Shown here in pieces: positions 8,374 through 16,680 of a DNA stretch of 64,000 nt. Within the stretch, counting starts at the first letter, position 1. The number at the start of each line of letters is the position of its first letter. The DNA is from Dyella caseinilytica (GTDB lineage Bacteria; Pseudomonadota; Gammaproteobacteria; Xanthomonadales; Rhodanobacteraceae): assembly GCF_016865235.1 (NCBI RefSeq), contig NZ_CP064030.1, forward strand, positions 4,340,001 to 4,404,000. Direction: 5' to 3'. Position numbers and translations under genes: made by a program. The notes under the pieces are model-generated. The model was given only the letters and a program-made list of their open reading frames with translations. It did no database searches and had not been told where the DNA came from.

Positions 8374-9135
8374 ATGGCTTCCCGCCCACCGCCACGCTAC
8401 GTCGTACGTCCGCACGACGCTGCCAGTCAGCGTCGGCGCATGTTATGGCTTGGCCTGGCGTGGTTGGGCAGCATCGTTCTGGTCGGACTCATCGTTGCGC
8501 TAGCGGTGGGTGCGTGGAAAGGTGTCGTGCCGCGCATTTCGGATCGACGCGAACTGCGCACACTGACTGCGGAGAACGAAGATCTCAAGCAGCAAGTCGC
8601 CAACCTGCAACGTTCGCAACAGGTGACGGATGTCGCCACCAAAGCCCTGCGCGAAACCATTTCGCAACGCGATGAAGAAATCAGCGGATTGCGCGCTGAT
8701 CTGAGCTTCTATTCGCGGTTGGTCGGCGGCGATGCGCAACGCGAGGGCCTGAAGGTGCAGGAAGTATCGCTGCAACCAGTCTCGCATTCGGCGGCCTGGA
8801 CGCTCACCATCAGCCTGACGCAGAACATCAAGCGTGACGATGACACGAGCGGCACCACCTCGGTCAGCGTGGAAGGTCTGCGCAACAACAAAGTGGTGCA
8901 GCTCGACTGGACCGCACTCGGCGATGCCGCGGAAAAAGACGGCATTCCTTTCAAGTTCCGCTACTTCCAGCAACTCCACACCACGATTGCGCTGCCGTCC
9001 GATTTCCGACCCACGCGACTACATGTCACAGTTCAACCGGAAAATGGCGATGCCGTCAGCCGTGTCGTGGCCTGGAGCGACGCGCTATCCAGCCCAGTCA
9101 TCACTAGCCAGGGGGACACCGATGCTCAACCGTAA
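8374..9135 (+). CDS. DUF6776-like membrane-anchored coiled-coil protein (253 aa)
   Basis: Function unknown. A basic N-terminus is followed by one transmembrane helix (about residues 23-48, LWLGLAWLGSIVLVGLIVAL), then a periplasmic coiled coil (about 58-105, LRTLTAENEDLKQQVANLQR) and a beta-rich C-terminal domain ending in FRPTRLHVTVQP. This layout matches the DUF6776 family, which is regularly found next to bactofilins in xanthomonads. Its last 14 bases overlap the bactofilin gene, so the two are probably translated together, which suggests a membrane anchor or partner for the bactofilin filament. Confidence 0.75.
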   Translation: MASRPPPRYVVRPHDAASQRRRMLWLGLAWLGSIVLVGLIVALAVGAWKGVVPRISDRRELRTLTAENEDLKQQVANLQRSQQVTDVATKALRETISQRDEEISGLRADLSFYSRLVGGDAQREGLKVQEVSLQPVSHSAAWTLTISLTQNIKRDDDTSGTTSVSVEGLRNNKVVQLDWTALGDAAEKDGIPFKFRYFQQLHTTIALPSDFRPTRLHVTVQPENGDAVSRVVAWSDALSSPVITSQGDTDAQP

Positions 9136-9544
9136 ACGCAACGAACAAGCAACCCGCAATGCCGAAACCAGCCTGATTGCCCACGGCACCATTATCCGTG
9201 GCGATGTCCGCTTCACCGGCACGCTGCACCTGGATGGCCGCATCGAGGGCGCGGTGCTCGGTGAAGGCCCTAACGCGGTGTTTACGCTGAGCGAGCATGG
9301 CCATGTGCAGGGCGAGGTTCGCGTGCCGCACGCCATGATCAACGGCCAGGTGAACGGTGACATCTACGCCAGCGAACGGCTGGAGTTGGCCACGCAGGCG
9401 CGGGTGATCGGCGACGTTCGCTATAACTCGCTGGAAATGGCCGCCGGTGCGCAAGTGAACGGCCGCATGGCGCACCAGGGCGAGGATCACGTCCAGCGCG
9501 AGTTGCCCGCGCCGGAAGTGCGCCAGGAACCTGCGACGGCCTGA
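9122..9544 (+). CDS. Bactofilin (polymer-forming cytoskeletal protein, 140 aa)
   Basis: Bactofilins assemble without nucleotide into membrane-associated filaments that organise cell-wall or polar proteins. The central domain (about residues 20-115) shows the repeating beta-helix pattern with short turns: IIRGDVRFTGTLHLDGRIEG, VQGEVRVPHAMINGQVNGDI, then ARVIGDVRYNSLEMAAGAQV. The N- and C-termini are unstructured, as is usual. It starts inside the end of the DUF6776 gene and lies upstream of erpA. Confidence 0.9.
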   Translation: MLNRKRNEQATRNAETSLIAHGTIIRGDVRFTGTLHLDGRIEGAVLGEGPNAVFTLSEHGHVQGEVRVPHAMINGQVNGDIYASERLELATQARVIGDVRYNSLEMAAGAQVNGRMAHQGEDHVQRELPAPEVRQEPATA

Positions 9545-9626
9545 ATCCTGTGCGGCGGGTTGCGGCGGACCGGGGTGTGCAGCTGATATGCTTGAGTCCG
9601 CCCCGCATTGGCCCCATTTCCGCGCC

Positions 9627-9995
9627 ATGGAAACCATTGTCGCTATCCCCGATTACCGCCAGGCCGGCGCTCCGCTGGTCTTCACCGAAGCTGCCGCACG
9701 CAAGGTGCACGAGCTGATCCAGGAAGAAGGCAATCCTGGATTGAAGCTGCGCGTGTATATCTCAGGTGGCGGCTGCTCGGGCTTCCAGTACGGGTTCACC
9801 TTCGATGAAGAGCGTGCGGAAGATGATTTCGCGCTGGATCGCGAAGGCGTCACCTTGCTGGTGGATCCGCTCTCGCTGCAGTATCTCACCGGCGCAGAGA
9901 TCGATTACACCGAGAACCTCAGCGGTTCGCAGTTCGTGATCCGCAATCCCAACGCCAAGACCACCTGCGGCTGCGGCTCGTCGTTCTCCACTTGA
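9627..9995 (+). CDS. erpA: Iron-sulfur cluster insertion protein ErpA (122 aa)
   Basis: An A-type carrier that delivers [Fe-S] clusters to apo-enzymes, notably of isoprenoid synthesis. Three conserved cysteines are present: one in SGGGCSGFQYGF and two in the terminal CGCGSSF. The VDPLSLQYLTGAEIDYTE segment is characteristic of ErpA. ATG 9627 gives the usual family length; an upstream ATG (9588) would add 13 atypical residues. Confidence 0.94.
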   Translation: METIVAIPDYRQAGAPLVFTEAAARKVHELIQEEGNPGLKLRVYISGGGCSGFQYGFTFDEERAEDDFALDREGVTLLVDPLSLQYLTGAEIDYTENLSGSQFVIRNPNAKTTCGCGSSFST

Positions 9996-10011
9996 GCGGT
10001 CACCAACACGG

Positions 10012-10971
10012 ATGACGTCGACGAACCTCAACACCTTCGCCGGACTCAGCCTGATCCTCGATCGCGTTTCCGAACAGCGCGATGTCGGCGACTGGGTGAG
10101 CGCGAAAGCCGGTTCGGCGGATGCCCGCTATCTTTTGCTCGATGCTGCCGGCGACGCCTACCTGCATCGGCACGACGAAGCGCTGCGCTGGCTCAATGCC
10201 GCGGAGCGCGAGCGCTTGTTGCCTGACGCCTCCTGGAGCCTGCTTGGCATCGCCGACGGACAGCCGCATTTCATGCTGCTGCTGGACGAACGCCATGATC
10301 ATGCCACCCTGGAATCCGCCCTCGGTGCGCGTCGCATGGGGCTGCGCGAAGCTGGTTTACAGCTGGCCGCCGATGAAGCGGGCCTGTTTGCTTACGCGAA
10401 AGGGCTGGCACATTGGCAGCGCGAGACGCGGTTCTGCGCACGCTGCGGCTCGCCGCTGCAGCTGGTGTCGTCGGGCCATCGCGCGCAATGCACCAATCCG
10501 GCGTGTGGACGCCTGCATTTTCCGCGCACCGATGCCGCCATCATCGTCATCGTCGAATACGAGGGCGCCTGTCTGCTCGGCCGCCAAGCCGGCTGGCCTC
10601 CAGGACGCTATTCCACGCTGGCCGGGTTTATCGAACCGGGTGAAGCGCTGGAAGATGCCGTTCGCCGCGAGGTCGCCGAAGAATCCGGCGTGATCGTCGG
10701 TGATGTGCATTACCACTCCTCGCAACCCTGGCCGATGCCGGCGTCGCTGATGGTCGGCTTTACTGCCAGCGCGATCTCCCCCGCCATCCGCCTGCGCGAT
10801 GGCGAACTGGAAGATGCTCGCTGGTTCACGCCACAACAGATTGTCGACGGCCTGGCCGACGGCAGCCTGAGCGCGCCGACCCGTTTATCGGTGTCTTATC
10901 AGTTGCTTTCACATTGGCTGAGGGAACGCGCGGGGCTGGATCTGGAATCGCTGATCGAGCAAGCGCACTAG
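10012..10971 (+). CDS. nudC: NAD+ diphosphatase / NAD-cap hydrolase (319 aa)
   Basis: Hydrolyses NADH to NMNH and AMP and removes NAD caps from RNA. A variable N-terminal domain is followed by a four-cysteine zinc ribbon (FCARCGSPL ... CTNPACGRLHFPR) and a Nudix box (GFIEPGEALEDAVRREVAEESG). The SQPWPMPASLM motif right after the Nudix box is the NudC signature. It begins 16 bases after erpA and may be co-transcribed. Confidence 0.95.
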   Translation: MTSTNLNTFAGLSLILDRVSEQRDVGDWVSAKAGSADARYLLLDAAGDAYLHRHDEALRWLNAAERERLLPDASWSLLGIADGQPHFMLLLDERHDHATLESALGARRMGLREAGLQLAADEAGLFAYAKGLAHWQRETRFCARCGSPLQLVSSGHRAQCTNPACGRLHFPRTDAAIIVIVEYEGACLLGRQAGWPPGRYSTLAGFIEPGEALEDAVRREVAEESGVIVGDVHYHSSQPWPMPASLMVGFTASAISPAIRLRDGELEDARWFTPQQIVDGLADGSLSAPTRLSVSYQLLSHWLRERAGLDLESLIEQAH

Positions 10972-11013
10972 TCGAGCAGACTCCCATCAGTCGCATACAA
11001 TGCGCCTGAACGC

Positions 11014-11115
11014 TGGGATGTCTAGACAGACGGCCAGTCTGCCTTCGCCGATGGTCCTATGGCCTGCGAACGGACAGAACCGGTGACGCCTACGTAGAAT
11101 TGATCAGAGCATCCC
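11014..11115 (+). repeat. Dispersed repeat element, copy A (short form)
   Basis: About 100 bases, bounded by GGGATG (11014) and CATCCC (ends 11115). It matches, in opposite orientation, one half of the element at 19663-19824; the shared core includes CCAGTCTGCCTTCGCC followed by ATGGTCCT with scattered differences. Copy A lacks most of the long left arm. It ends 16 bases before the ampE start codon and may contribute to its leader. Confidence 0.75.
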
Positions 11116-11131
11116 TTGGGAGTCCGTTTTC

Positions 11132-12001
11132 ATGGCTATTCGCCTGCTCGCCGCGCTTATCGCTCTCGGACTGCTGCATGTGCAGCCACAGCTGGCGCAT
11201 TGGCGCGGCGACGCGGGCTATCGGCGCTGGGTGAACCAGCTGGCGGATACCAGCGGCACCGCACGCGTGCTATTGACCGTATTGGCTCCCGTAGCAGCAT
11301 GCGCCCTGATCATCTGGATCCTGCACAGCCTGCCACTGGCGGCGTTGCTGCAACTCGTGTTTGGCTTCGTGGTGTTGGTATTTTCATTCGGTCCGCATGC
11401 GTTCGAAGCTGACATCGAAGCGATTCTCAAGGCACCGGATCAGCACAGCCGTGAAACCGCTGCCCAGGCTCTGTGCGACGACTGCGAAACCGTGCCCTGG
11501 ACCACCGCCGATCTTGGCGAAGCCACCGCCTACGCCGCGCTGCGGCGCCGCTTCGGCGTACTGTTCTGGTTCTTCCTGCTCGGACCGGTGGGCGCGTTGC
11601 TCTATCGGCTTGCACGGCAGCTGGGACACGACAGCTCGTTGGCCCTCGATTCCGGCGCACGCACGTCTGCTCGCTATCTCGCCAACGCCCTCGACTGGCT
11701 GCCGGCGCAGCTGATGGTGTTTACGCTCGCCCTGGTCGGTCACTGGGATGCAGTGATCGGCGCCTGGCGCCGGTGGCACCAACAAGCCGTGCCGAACAGT
11801 TGGTACCTCTCCAACCCGGGCTTTCTCGGTGCCGCCGCTCGCGCCGACGTGCTTACGGATATTGAAGGCGGCGACGGCTACACCGAAGAACGCACCGACC
11901 CACTACACGAACTGCGCCGCCTTCGCGACGCCCTGCTGCGTGCATTGCTTGCGTGGTTGAGCGTGGTGGCATTAATCGTGGTGGGTGGCTGGTTGCACTG
12001 A
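11132..12001 (+). CDS. ampE: AmpE-like inner-membrane protein (289 aa)
   Basis: AmpE is a CbiB/CobD-fold membrane protein linked to the amp (beta-lactamase induction) system; its biochemical role is unclear. The sequence shows four to five hydrophobic segments, the RRRFGVLFWFFLLGPVGALL motif, the LYRLARQL continuation and the C-terminal DPLHELRRLRDALLRALL helix. No ampD is adjacent, so the usual ampDE pair is split here. A dispersed repeat abuts its start. Confidence 0.85.
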   Translation: MAIRLLAALIALGLLHVQPQLAHWRGDAGYRRWVNQLADTSGTARVLLTVLAPVAACALIIWILHSLPLAALLQLVFGFVVLVFSFGPHAFEADIEAILKAPDQHSRETAAQALCDDCETVPWTTADLGEATAYAALRRRFGVLFWFFLLGPVGALLYRLARQLGHDSSLALDSGARTSARYLANALDWLPAQLMVFTLALVGHWDAVIGAWRRWHQQAVPNSWYLSNPGFLGAAARADVLTDIEGGDGYTEERTDPLHELRRLRDALLRALLAWLSVVALIVVGGWLH

Positions 12002-12034
12002 ACGCGAGGCCCTGCCTATGCGCAGAGCCCCATA

Positions 12035-13912
12035 TCAGGCCCTATCCCCACGCAACGCCTGCACATGATCCTGTAGCACAGCAGCGTCGACGTCCGCCGC
12101 GGGCCTTGGCGCATCCACCACCAGCTCTACGCGCGCACGAAACCGGCGTGGCAGGCGTGCACGATGCAGCATCGAATCGCGGCGACTCCAAACGCTACCC
12201 CATAGACCGCGCAAGGCCATCGGCACCACCGGTACCGGACGGCGTTCCAAAATCTTATCTACGCCCGGACGAAATGGCGCAATATCGCCGTCCTTGGTCA
12301 AGCCACCCTCGGGGAAGATGCACACCAGCTCGCCCTTCGCCAGCGCGGCATCCACGTCCTCGAAGGCTTTGTGCAAGATGGCCGGATCTTCCTTCTGCCC
12401 CGCGATGGGAATCGCTTTCGCTGTCTTGAACACGAAGTGCAGCAGCGGAATGTTGAAGATCTTGTAATACATCACGAACCGCGCCGGCCGGCGCAGGTTC
12501 GCCATCAGGATCAGCGGATCCATAAAGCTGACATGGTTGCAGACCAGCAACGCCGCGCCTTCTTCCGGCAGGTTCTTCATGCCCTCCACGCGAATGCGAT
12601 AAAGCGTATTCACCAGCGCCCAGGTGATGAAGCGCATCAGGAATTCCGGCACCAGCGTGAAGATGTAGACCGCAACCACGACATTGAGCAACGCCGCCGC
12701 GAGAAACACTTGCGGCACGCTGAAGCCCATTCGATCCAACATCAGACCAAACAGCGATGCGATCACAATCAGCAAGGCGTTGAGGATGTTGTTACCTGCA
12801 ATCACACGCGACAACCGATCGCTTGGTGTACGTGCCTGCACAAAGGCAAATAGCGGCACCACATAAAAGCCTGAGAACACGCCGATCAGCGTAAGATCAA
12901 GCACAATGCGCCAGCTACTGCTTGCCTGCAGAAATGCCATCCAGTTGCGCGAGGCATGCCCATCGAGCACGGCCGGTCCGCGCAGATAGAGATCCAGGGC
13001 AAAAACAGTCAGGCCAAAGGCCCCCAGCGGTACCAGGCCGATTTCTACGCGACGGCCAGACATCTTCTCGCACATCAATGCGCCGATTGCCGTGCCCACT
13101 GAAAACAACACCAGCACGAGCGTATAAACGGACGCATCGCCATCCAGATCGACGCGCGCATACATCGGCAAATGCGCCAGCACCAGCGTGCCGAAGAACC
13201 AATACCAGGAAATACCCAACACCGCATTGAAGACCGCGCGATCCTCACGCGTAATGCCCAACACACGAAGTGTTTCCGACACTGGATTCCAGTTGAGCTT
13301 CAGATCCGGCGCCGTGGCAGGCGCAAGTGGAATCAGGCGACTGGCAACATACCCGATGATGGCAATGCCAATCGTCAAGGCCGCCGAGTAATGCGACCCC
13401 ATGCCCGCAATCTGCATCACCTGCACACCGGCAATCAGGCCAATCAAGATGGCCATCTGCGTACCCATTTCCACCAAGCCATTGCCGCCCACCAATTCAG
13501 AAGGCTTCAGTGCCTGAGGAAGAATGGCGTACTTGATCGGCCCGAACACCGTCGAATGCATGCCCATCATGAACAAGACCGTCAACAGCAGCGGCAACTG
13601 GTGCGCGACAAAACCGTAGGCCGCCAGCATCATTGCCAGAATTTCAAACAGCTTGACGTAACGAATGATGCGCGTCTTTTCGAACCGCTCCGCCAACTGC
13701 CCCGCCGATGCCGAAAACAGAAAATAGGGCAGGATGAAAAGCGCCGGCGCCAGATTGTTATACAGACTGATGTCGCCCTCGGGCAGCGCCATCTTGTACG
13801 ACACCATCGCCACCATGGCACTGCGAAACGCATTGTCGTTGAACGCCCCGAGCGCCTGGGTCCAGAAAAACGGCGCAAAGCGACGGCGGCCTAACAGGGC
13901 AAACTGGCTCAT
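12035..13912 (-). CDS. MFS transporter fused to PlsC-type acyltransferase (625 aa)
   Basis: The first roughly 420 residues are a 12-helix major facilitator related to the lysophospholipid flippase LplT (FWTQALGAFNDNAFRSAMVAM near the N-terminus; GPIKYAILPQAL). The last roughly 200 residues are a 1-acylglycerol-phosphate acyltransferase with the HxxxxD motif in CNHVSFMDPL and the FPEGG motif. The arrangement resembles LplT-Aas lysophospholipid salvage without the AMP-ligase part. It probably flips lyso-lipids inward and re-acylates them. ATG 13912 has an AAGGA site 6 bases upstream, preferred over a TTG five codons earlier. Confidence 0.88.
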   Translation of the reverse strand: MSQFALLGRRRFAPFFWTQALGAFNDNAFRSAMVAMVSYKMALPEGDISLYNNLAPALFILPYFLFSASAGQLAERFEKTRIIRYVKLFEILAMMLAAYGFVAHQLPLLLTVLFMMGMHSTVFGPIKYAILPQALKPSELVGGNGLVEMGTQMAILIGLIAGVQVMQIAGMGSHYSAALTIGIAIIGYVASRLIPLAPATAPDLKLNWNPVSETLRVLGITREDRAVFNAVLGISWYWFFGTLVLAHLPMYARVDLDGDASVYTLVLVLFSVGTAIGALMCEKMSGRRVEIGLVPLGAFGLTVFALDLYLRGPAVLDGHASRNWMAFLQASSSWRIVLDLTLIGVFSGFYVVPLFAFVQARTPSDRLSRVIAGNNILNALLIVIASLFGLMLDRMGFSVPQVFLAAALLNVVVAVYIFTLVPEFLMRFITWALVNTLYRIRVEGMKNLPEEGAALLVCNHVSFMDPLILMANLRRPARFVMYYKIFNIPLLHFVFKTAKAIPIAGQKEDPAILHKAFEDVDAALAKGELVCIFPEGGLTKDGDIAPFRPGVDKILERRPVPVVPMALRGLWGSVWSRRDSMLHRARLPRRFRARVELVVDAPRPAADVDAAVLQDHVQALRGDRA

Positions 13913-14102
13913 GCGGGTCCTTGGCAAAGAGACTGGCGCGTAGCCTAGCGCGAAACACCACCTTTCATCGAAACGTCCAGATCGCGCTATCGTTGGCCAG
14001 AACGGCTCCCATGATCGTCATGCAATCGCAACAGCGGGCCCGGTGTTCTACCCGACGCACTACGCACAAAACCTATCTCATTGATCTGAAATGGGGAACG
14101 CC

Positions 14103-14537
14103 ATGAAGGAATCATTAGCCTTTGGAACAAGCGTGTTGCAATCGCAGCCTTTCAGCGTTCTGCTCGGGGCAAAACTGGTCGTCTTCGCCGAAGGTCACGC
14201 GGAGATCCAGATTCCGATCAACGACCAACTGAAACAACAACACGGATTCGTTCACGGCGGAGTGATCAGCTACGCAGCAGACAACGCACTGACCTTCGCA
14301 GGCGGTAGCGTGCTCGGCGCAGGCGTGGTGACCTCCGAATTCAAGATCAACTATCTGCGCCCGGCCCTGGGCGATTGCCTGATCGCCAGAGCGCAGGTGA
14401 TCCATGCAGGGAAGAACCAGGCAGTCTGCCGCTGTGATCTGTTTTGCACGGACAGCGAAGGAGAGCGGTTATGTGCAACGTCACAGGGAACCATCACCAG
14501 GCTTGGCTCGCCTTCAGCAGAAAATACACAGGTGTAA
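14103..14537 (+). CDS. PaaI-family hot-dog thioesterase (144 aa)
   Basis: A hot-dog fold acyl-CoA thioesterase. The catalytic helix region HGFVHGGVISYAADNALTFA carries the HGG and D/N signature of the PaaI/YigI group, followed by VVTSEFKINYLRPALGDCL, the typical second signature. The substrate is probably an aromatic or medium-chain acyl-CoA but cannot be specified. ATG 14103 follows GGGGAA. An alternative ATG at 14091 is possible. Confidence 0.88.
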   Translation: MKESLAFGTSVLQSQPFSVLLGAKLVVFAEGHAEIQIPINDQLKQQHGFVHGGVISYAADNALTFAGGSVLGAGVVTSEFKINYLRPALGDCLIARAQVIHAGKNQAVCRCDLFCTDSEGERLCATSQGTITRLGSPSAENTQV

Positions 14538-14775
14538 TGCATCGCCAAATCTGCACAGCAGTGTGCCGATCATCAAGGCCGTTGCGAACAGGTCATTGAT
14601 TCAATCTAGCGCTTTCAGTCAAGCCTTCACTTTTCCTTCGCGAAAACCCACAGCGCCACCTACACATCTATCAGAAAACACCTACGAACAACCTCTCATT
14701 CCGTGAGATGAGCGAGGTCTATAAATCGTTCTCGCACCACCAGCAGTACCACCATCACTCACGGAGGAAAGCAAT

Positions 14776-15591
14776 ATGTTCAAGGCATGCATGAAGCACA
14801 ACATGGTAGCCGCCGGTCTTTTCCTGGCCATCTCGGCGCAACTACCAGCCTTAGCTGCAGCACAGACGACCGCACCGGATAGCGGCCTCTATACGACCTA
14901 TTCATTTGATGCTGGATATACGAATGCCTATTTGTCTATCTGCGGTTCCACCGAGGAATCCGAAGGATGCTATGGCGGCGCGACGCTTGGGCCGTTTGGC
15001 CAAGCTGGCGCTCTTATTGAGGGGCACCCTTCGATTGATACCACGACTGGCACGGTGACGCGCCATATCTATGTCATTGATGAGGCCGCGAATGGCGGCA
15101 CGGGTGTCGCACTCTACGACTACATAAAAACCGACACCGTAAGCGCCTCATTCGACTCCGTCAAAGTTAGCCTCAATAGCACTGTCGCCCTTCCACTGAC
15201 AGGCGGGAGCGGCGCCCAGACCTATCTTGCTGCCGATAATGACTATCTCTTCATCGGCACCAATCAAAGTTCCTTCGCCCTGAAGGTACAAAAATCGGAT
15301 CTCTCTTTTACGCAGGTCGGCGGCTTCTATCCACCCGTTAACGTCTCATCCATCACGTCGGACGCTTATGGTTATGTGACCGTGACGTTTGGAGGTATTA
15401 CGGGCTCTAACGGCTTTTACGTATTTGCTCCGAATGGCTCCTCTGACGAAGACGGCGGTGGCGCAGATTTCATGGTGAGCAATTCAAACGGTCTTACGAC
15501 AGCAAATCTGGCAACAACCGGCGCCTCGCCGGCCTCCCGTATGCAAGTCCATTTCAAGAAATTGGTATCTGTGGACAACACAGGAAAGTAA
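14776..15591 (+). CDS. Secreted protein of unknown function (271 aa)
   Basis: I do not recognise a family. A signal peptide is clear: a short basic start, a hydrophobic stretch around residues 10-28 and an ALAAAQ cleavage site. The mature part is rich in Gly, Ser, Thr and aromatic residues, with two early cysteines (SICGSTEESEGCYGG) that may form a disulfide. It shows regularly spaced beta-strand-like segments (VTRHIYVIDEAANGGTG, DNDYLFIGTNQSSFAL, GYVTVTFGGITGSNGFYVFA), suggesting a beta-propeller-like or adhesin-like fold. A strong GGAGGA site precedes the ATG and a terminator follows, so it is monocistronic. Its composition is less GC-rich than its neighbours. Confidence 0.75.
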   Translation: MFKACMKHNMVAAGLFLAISAQLPALAAAQTTAPDSGLYTTYSFDAGYTNAYLSICGSTEESEGCYGGATLGPFGQAGALIEGHPSIDTTTGTVTRHIYVIDEAANGGTGVALYDYIKTDTVSASFDSVKVSLNSTVALPLTGGSGAQTYLAADNDYLFIGTNQSSFALKVQKSDLSFTQVGGFYPPVNVSSITSDAYGYVTVTFGGITGSNGFYVFAPNGSSDEDGGGADFMVSNSNGLTTANLATTGASPASRMQVHFKKLVSVDNTGK

Positions 15592-15611
15592 TAGGCTTTT
15601 GGCAATCAAAA

Positions 15612-15641
15612 GAGGGCCTGCCGTTCGCAGGTCCTTCTTTG
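15612..15641 (+). terminator. Rho-independent terminator after the secreted protein gene
   Basis: GGCCTGC pairs with GCAGGTC(C) around a short CGTTC loop, followed by TTCTTT. It lies about 25 bases after the stop codon at 15591. Confidence 0.7.
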
Positions 15642-15734
15642 CATGAATGGCCTCTTACGCGACCTGCGATTTAGAGCTCAAAATAAGGGATGGCACGATC
15701 GACAGAAATCACCCTGACCCTGCGAATTGATCCC

Positions 15735-16118
15735 ATGTTTTCGCTGATTACCGCCGACGCCGTACTGATACTGCACCTGACGTTTATCCTGTTCTGCACC
15801 CTAGGTGCGGTGCTTGCGCTGAAATGGCGATGGATTCCATGGCTCCAACTTCCAGCCGCAGCTTGGGGCTTTTACGTAGAACTCAGCGGCCGAATCTGTC
15901 CGCTGACGAGCATTGAAAATCATTTTCGCGAACAAGCTGGTCAGGCGGTCTATCAAGGCGATTTTATTGGGCATTACCTGCTGGCGACCATTTACCCCTC
16001 AGGATTGACGCGAGAAATCCAGTTTCTTCTTGCAGCGGTTGTCTTGATCATTAACGCATCGGTCTACGCGCTTCTGCTTCACCGATGGCTGAAACGCAGA
16101 AAGCAACCGGCACCATGA
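15735..16118 (+). CDS. DUF2784 membrane protein (about 127 aa)
   Basis: A small inner-membrane protein of the DUF2784 family, function unknown. It shows three to four hydrophobic helices. Family-typical features are the opening ADAVLILHLTFILFC, the GRICPLTSIENHFRE segment with its conserved cysteine, and the FIGHYL motif before the last helix. The start is uncertain: ATG 15690 is in frame with an AAGGG site almost touching it, while ATG 15735 fits the family better. Confidence 0.75.
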   Translation: MFSLITADAVLILHLTFILFCTLGAVLALKWRWIPWLQLPAAAWGFYVELSGRICPLTSIENHFREQAGQAVYQGDFIGHYLLATIYPSGLTREIQFLLAAVVLIINASVYALLLHRWLKRRKQPAP

Positions 16119-16185
16119 CTTGGATTTCTGCTAGCGCAATCACTTATGCTCTGGCACTTGATGCACCACCAGGCCGAGGATTTTC

Positions 16186-16617
16186 ATGCTGATTTCAGGA
16201 CGCTGTCATTGCGGCAACATCGCTTTCACACTGGACTGGAAGCCGGAGCCATCGGAGATACCCGCCCGCGCCTGCACGTGCACGTTCTGTACGAGGCACG
16301 GCAATGTGTGGACATCTTGTCCCACGGGCTCTCTGGAGGTAACGGTGCAGAATCCATCACTGGTTTCCCGTTACACCTTCGGCACCAAGACCGCCGATTT
16401 TCACGTCTGCACACAGTGCGGCGTGGTGCCGGTCGTGACGAGTCGGATCGATGGCGATCTTTATGCCGTGGTCAACGTCAATACGTTTGAGAACGTGGAC
16501 GCTGCGTTGCTTCGACGCTCATCAGCGACCCTTGACGATGAAACAGGCGCCGAACGGCTGGGGCGGCGCAAGCGCAATTGGATCGGGCATGTGGTGCTGA
16601 AGCACCATGGATCCTGA
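16186..16617 (+). CDS. GFA-family zinc protein (143 aa)
   Basis: A member of the glutathione-dependent formaldehyde-activating (GFA / CENP-V) fold. The zinc ligands are seen in GRCHCGNIAF, ACTCTFCTRHG and HVCTQCGVVP. True formaldehyde activation is shown for few members, so the role here is open. It stands alone between the DUF2784 gene and the convergent purD. Confidence 0.85.
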   Translation: MLISGRCHCGNIAFTLDWKPEPSEIPARACTCTFCTRHGNVWTSCPTGSLEVTVQNPSLVSRYTFGTKTADFHVCTQCGVVPVVTSRIDGDLYAVVNVNTFENVDAALLRRSSATLDDETGAERLGRRKRNWIGHVVLKHHGS

Positions 16618-16680
16618 AACACACTCGGCAAGATGACGCGCTGGATCCCGGCCATTGCCAGGATCCAGATCAAGCAAAAA

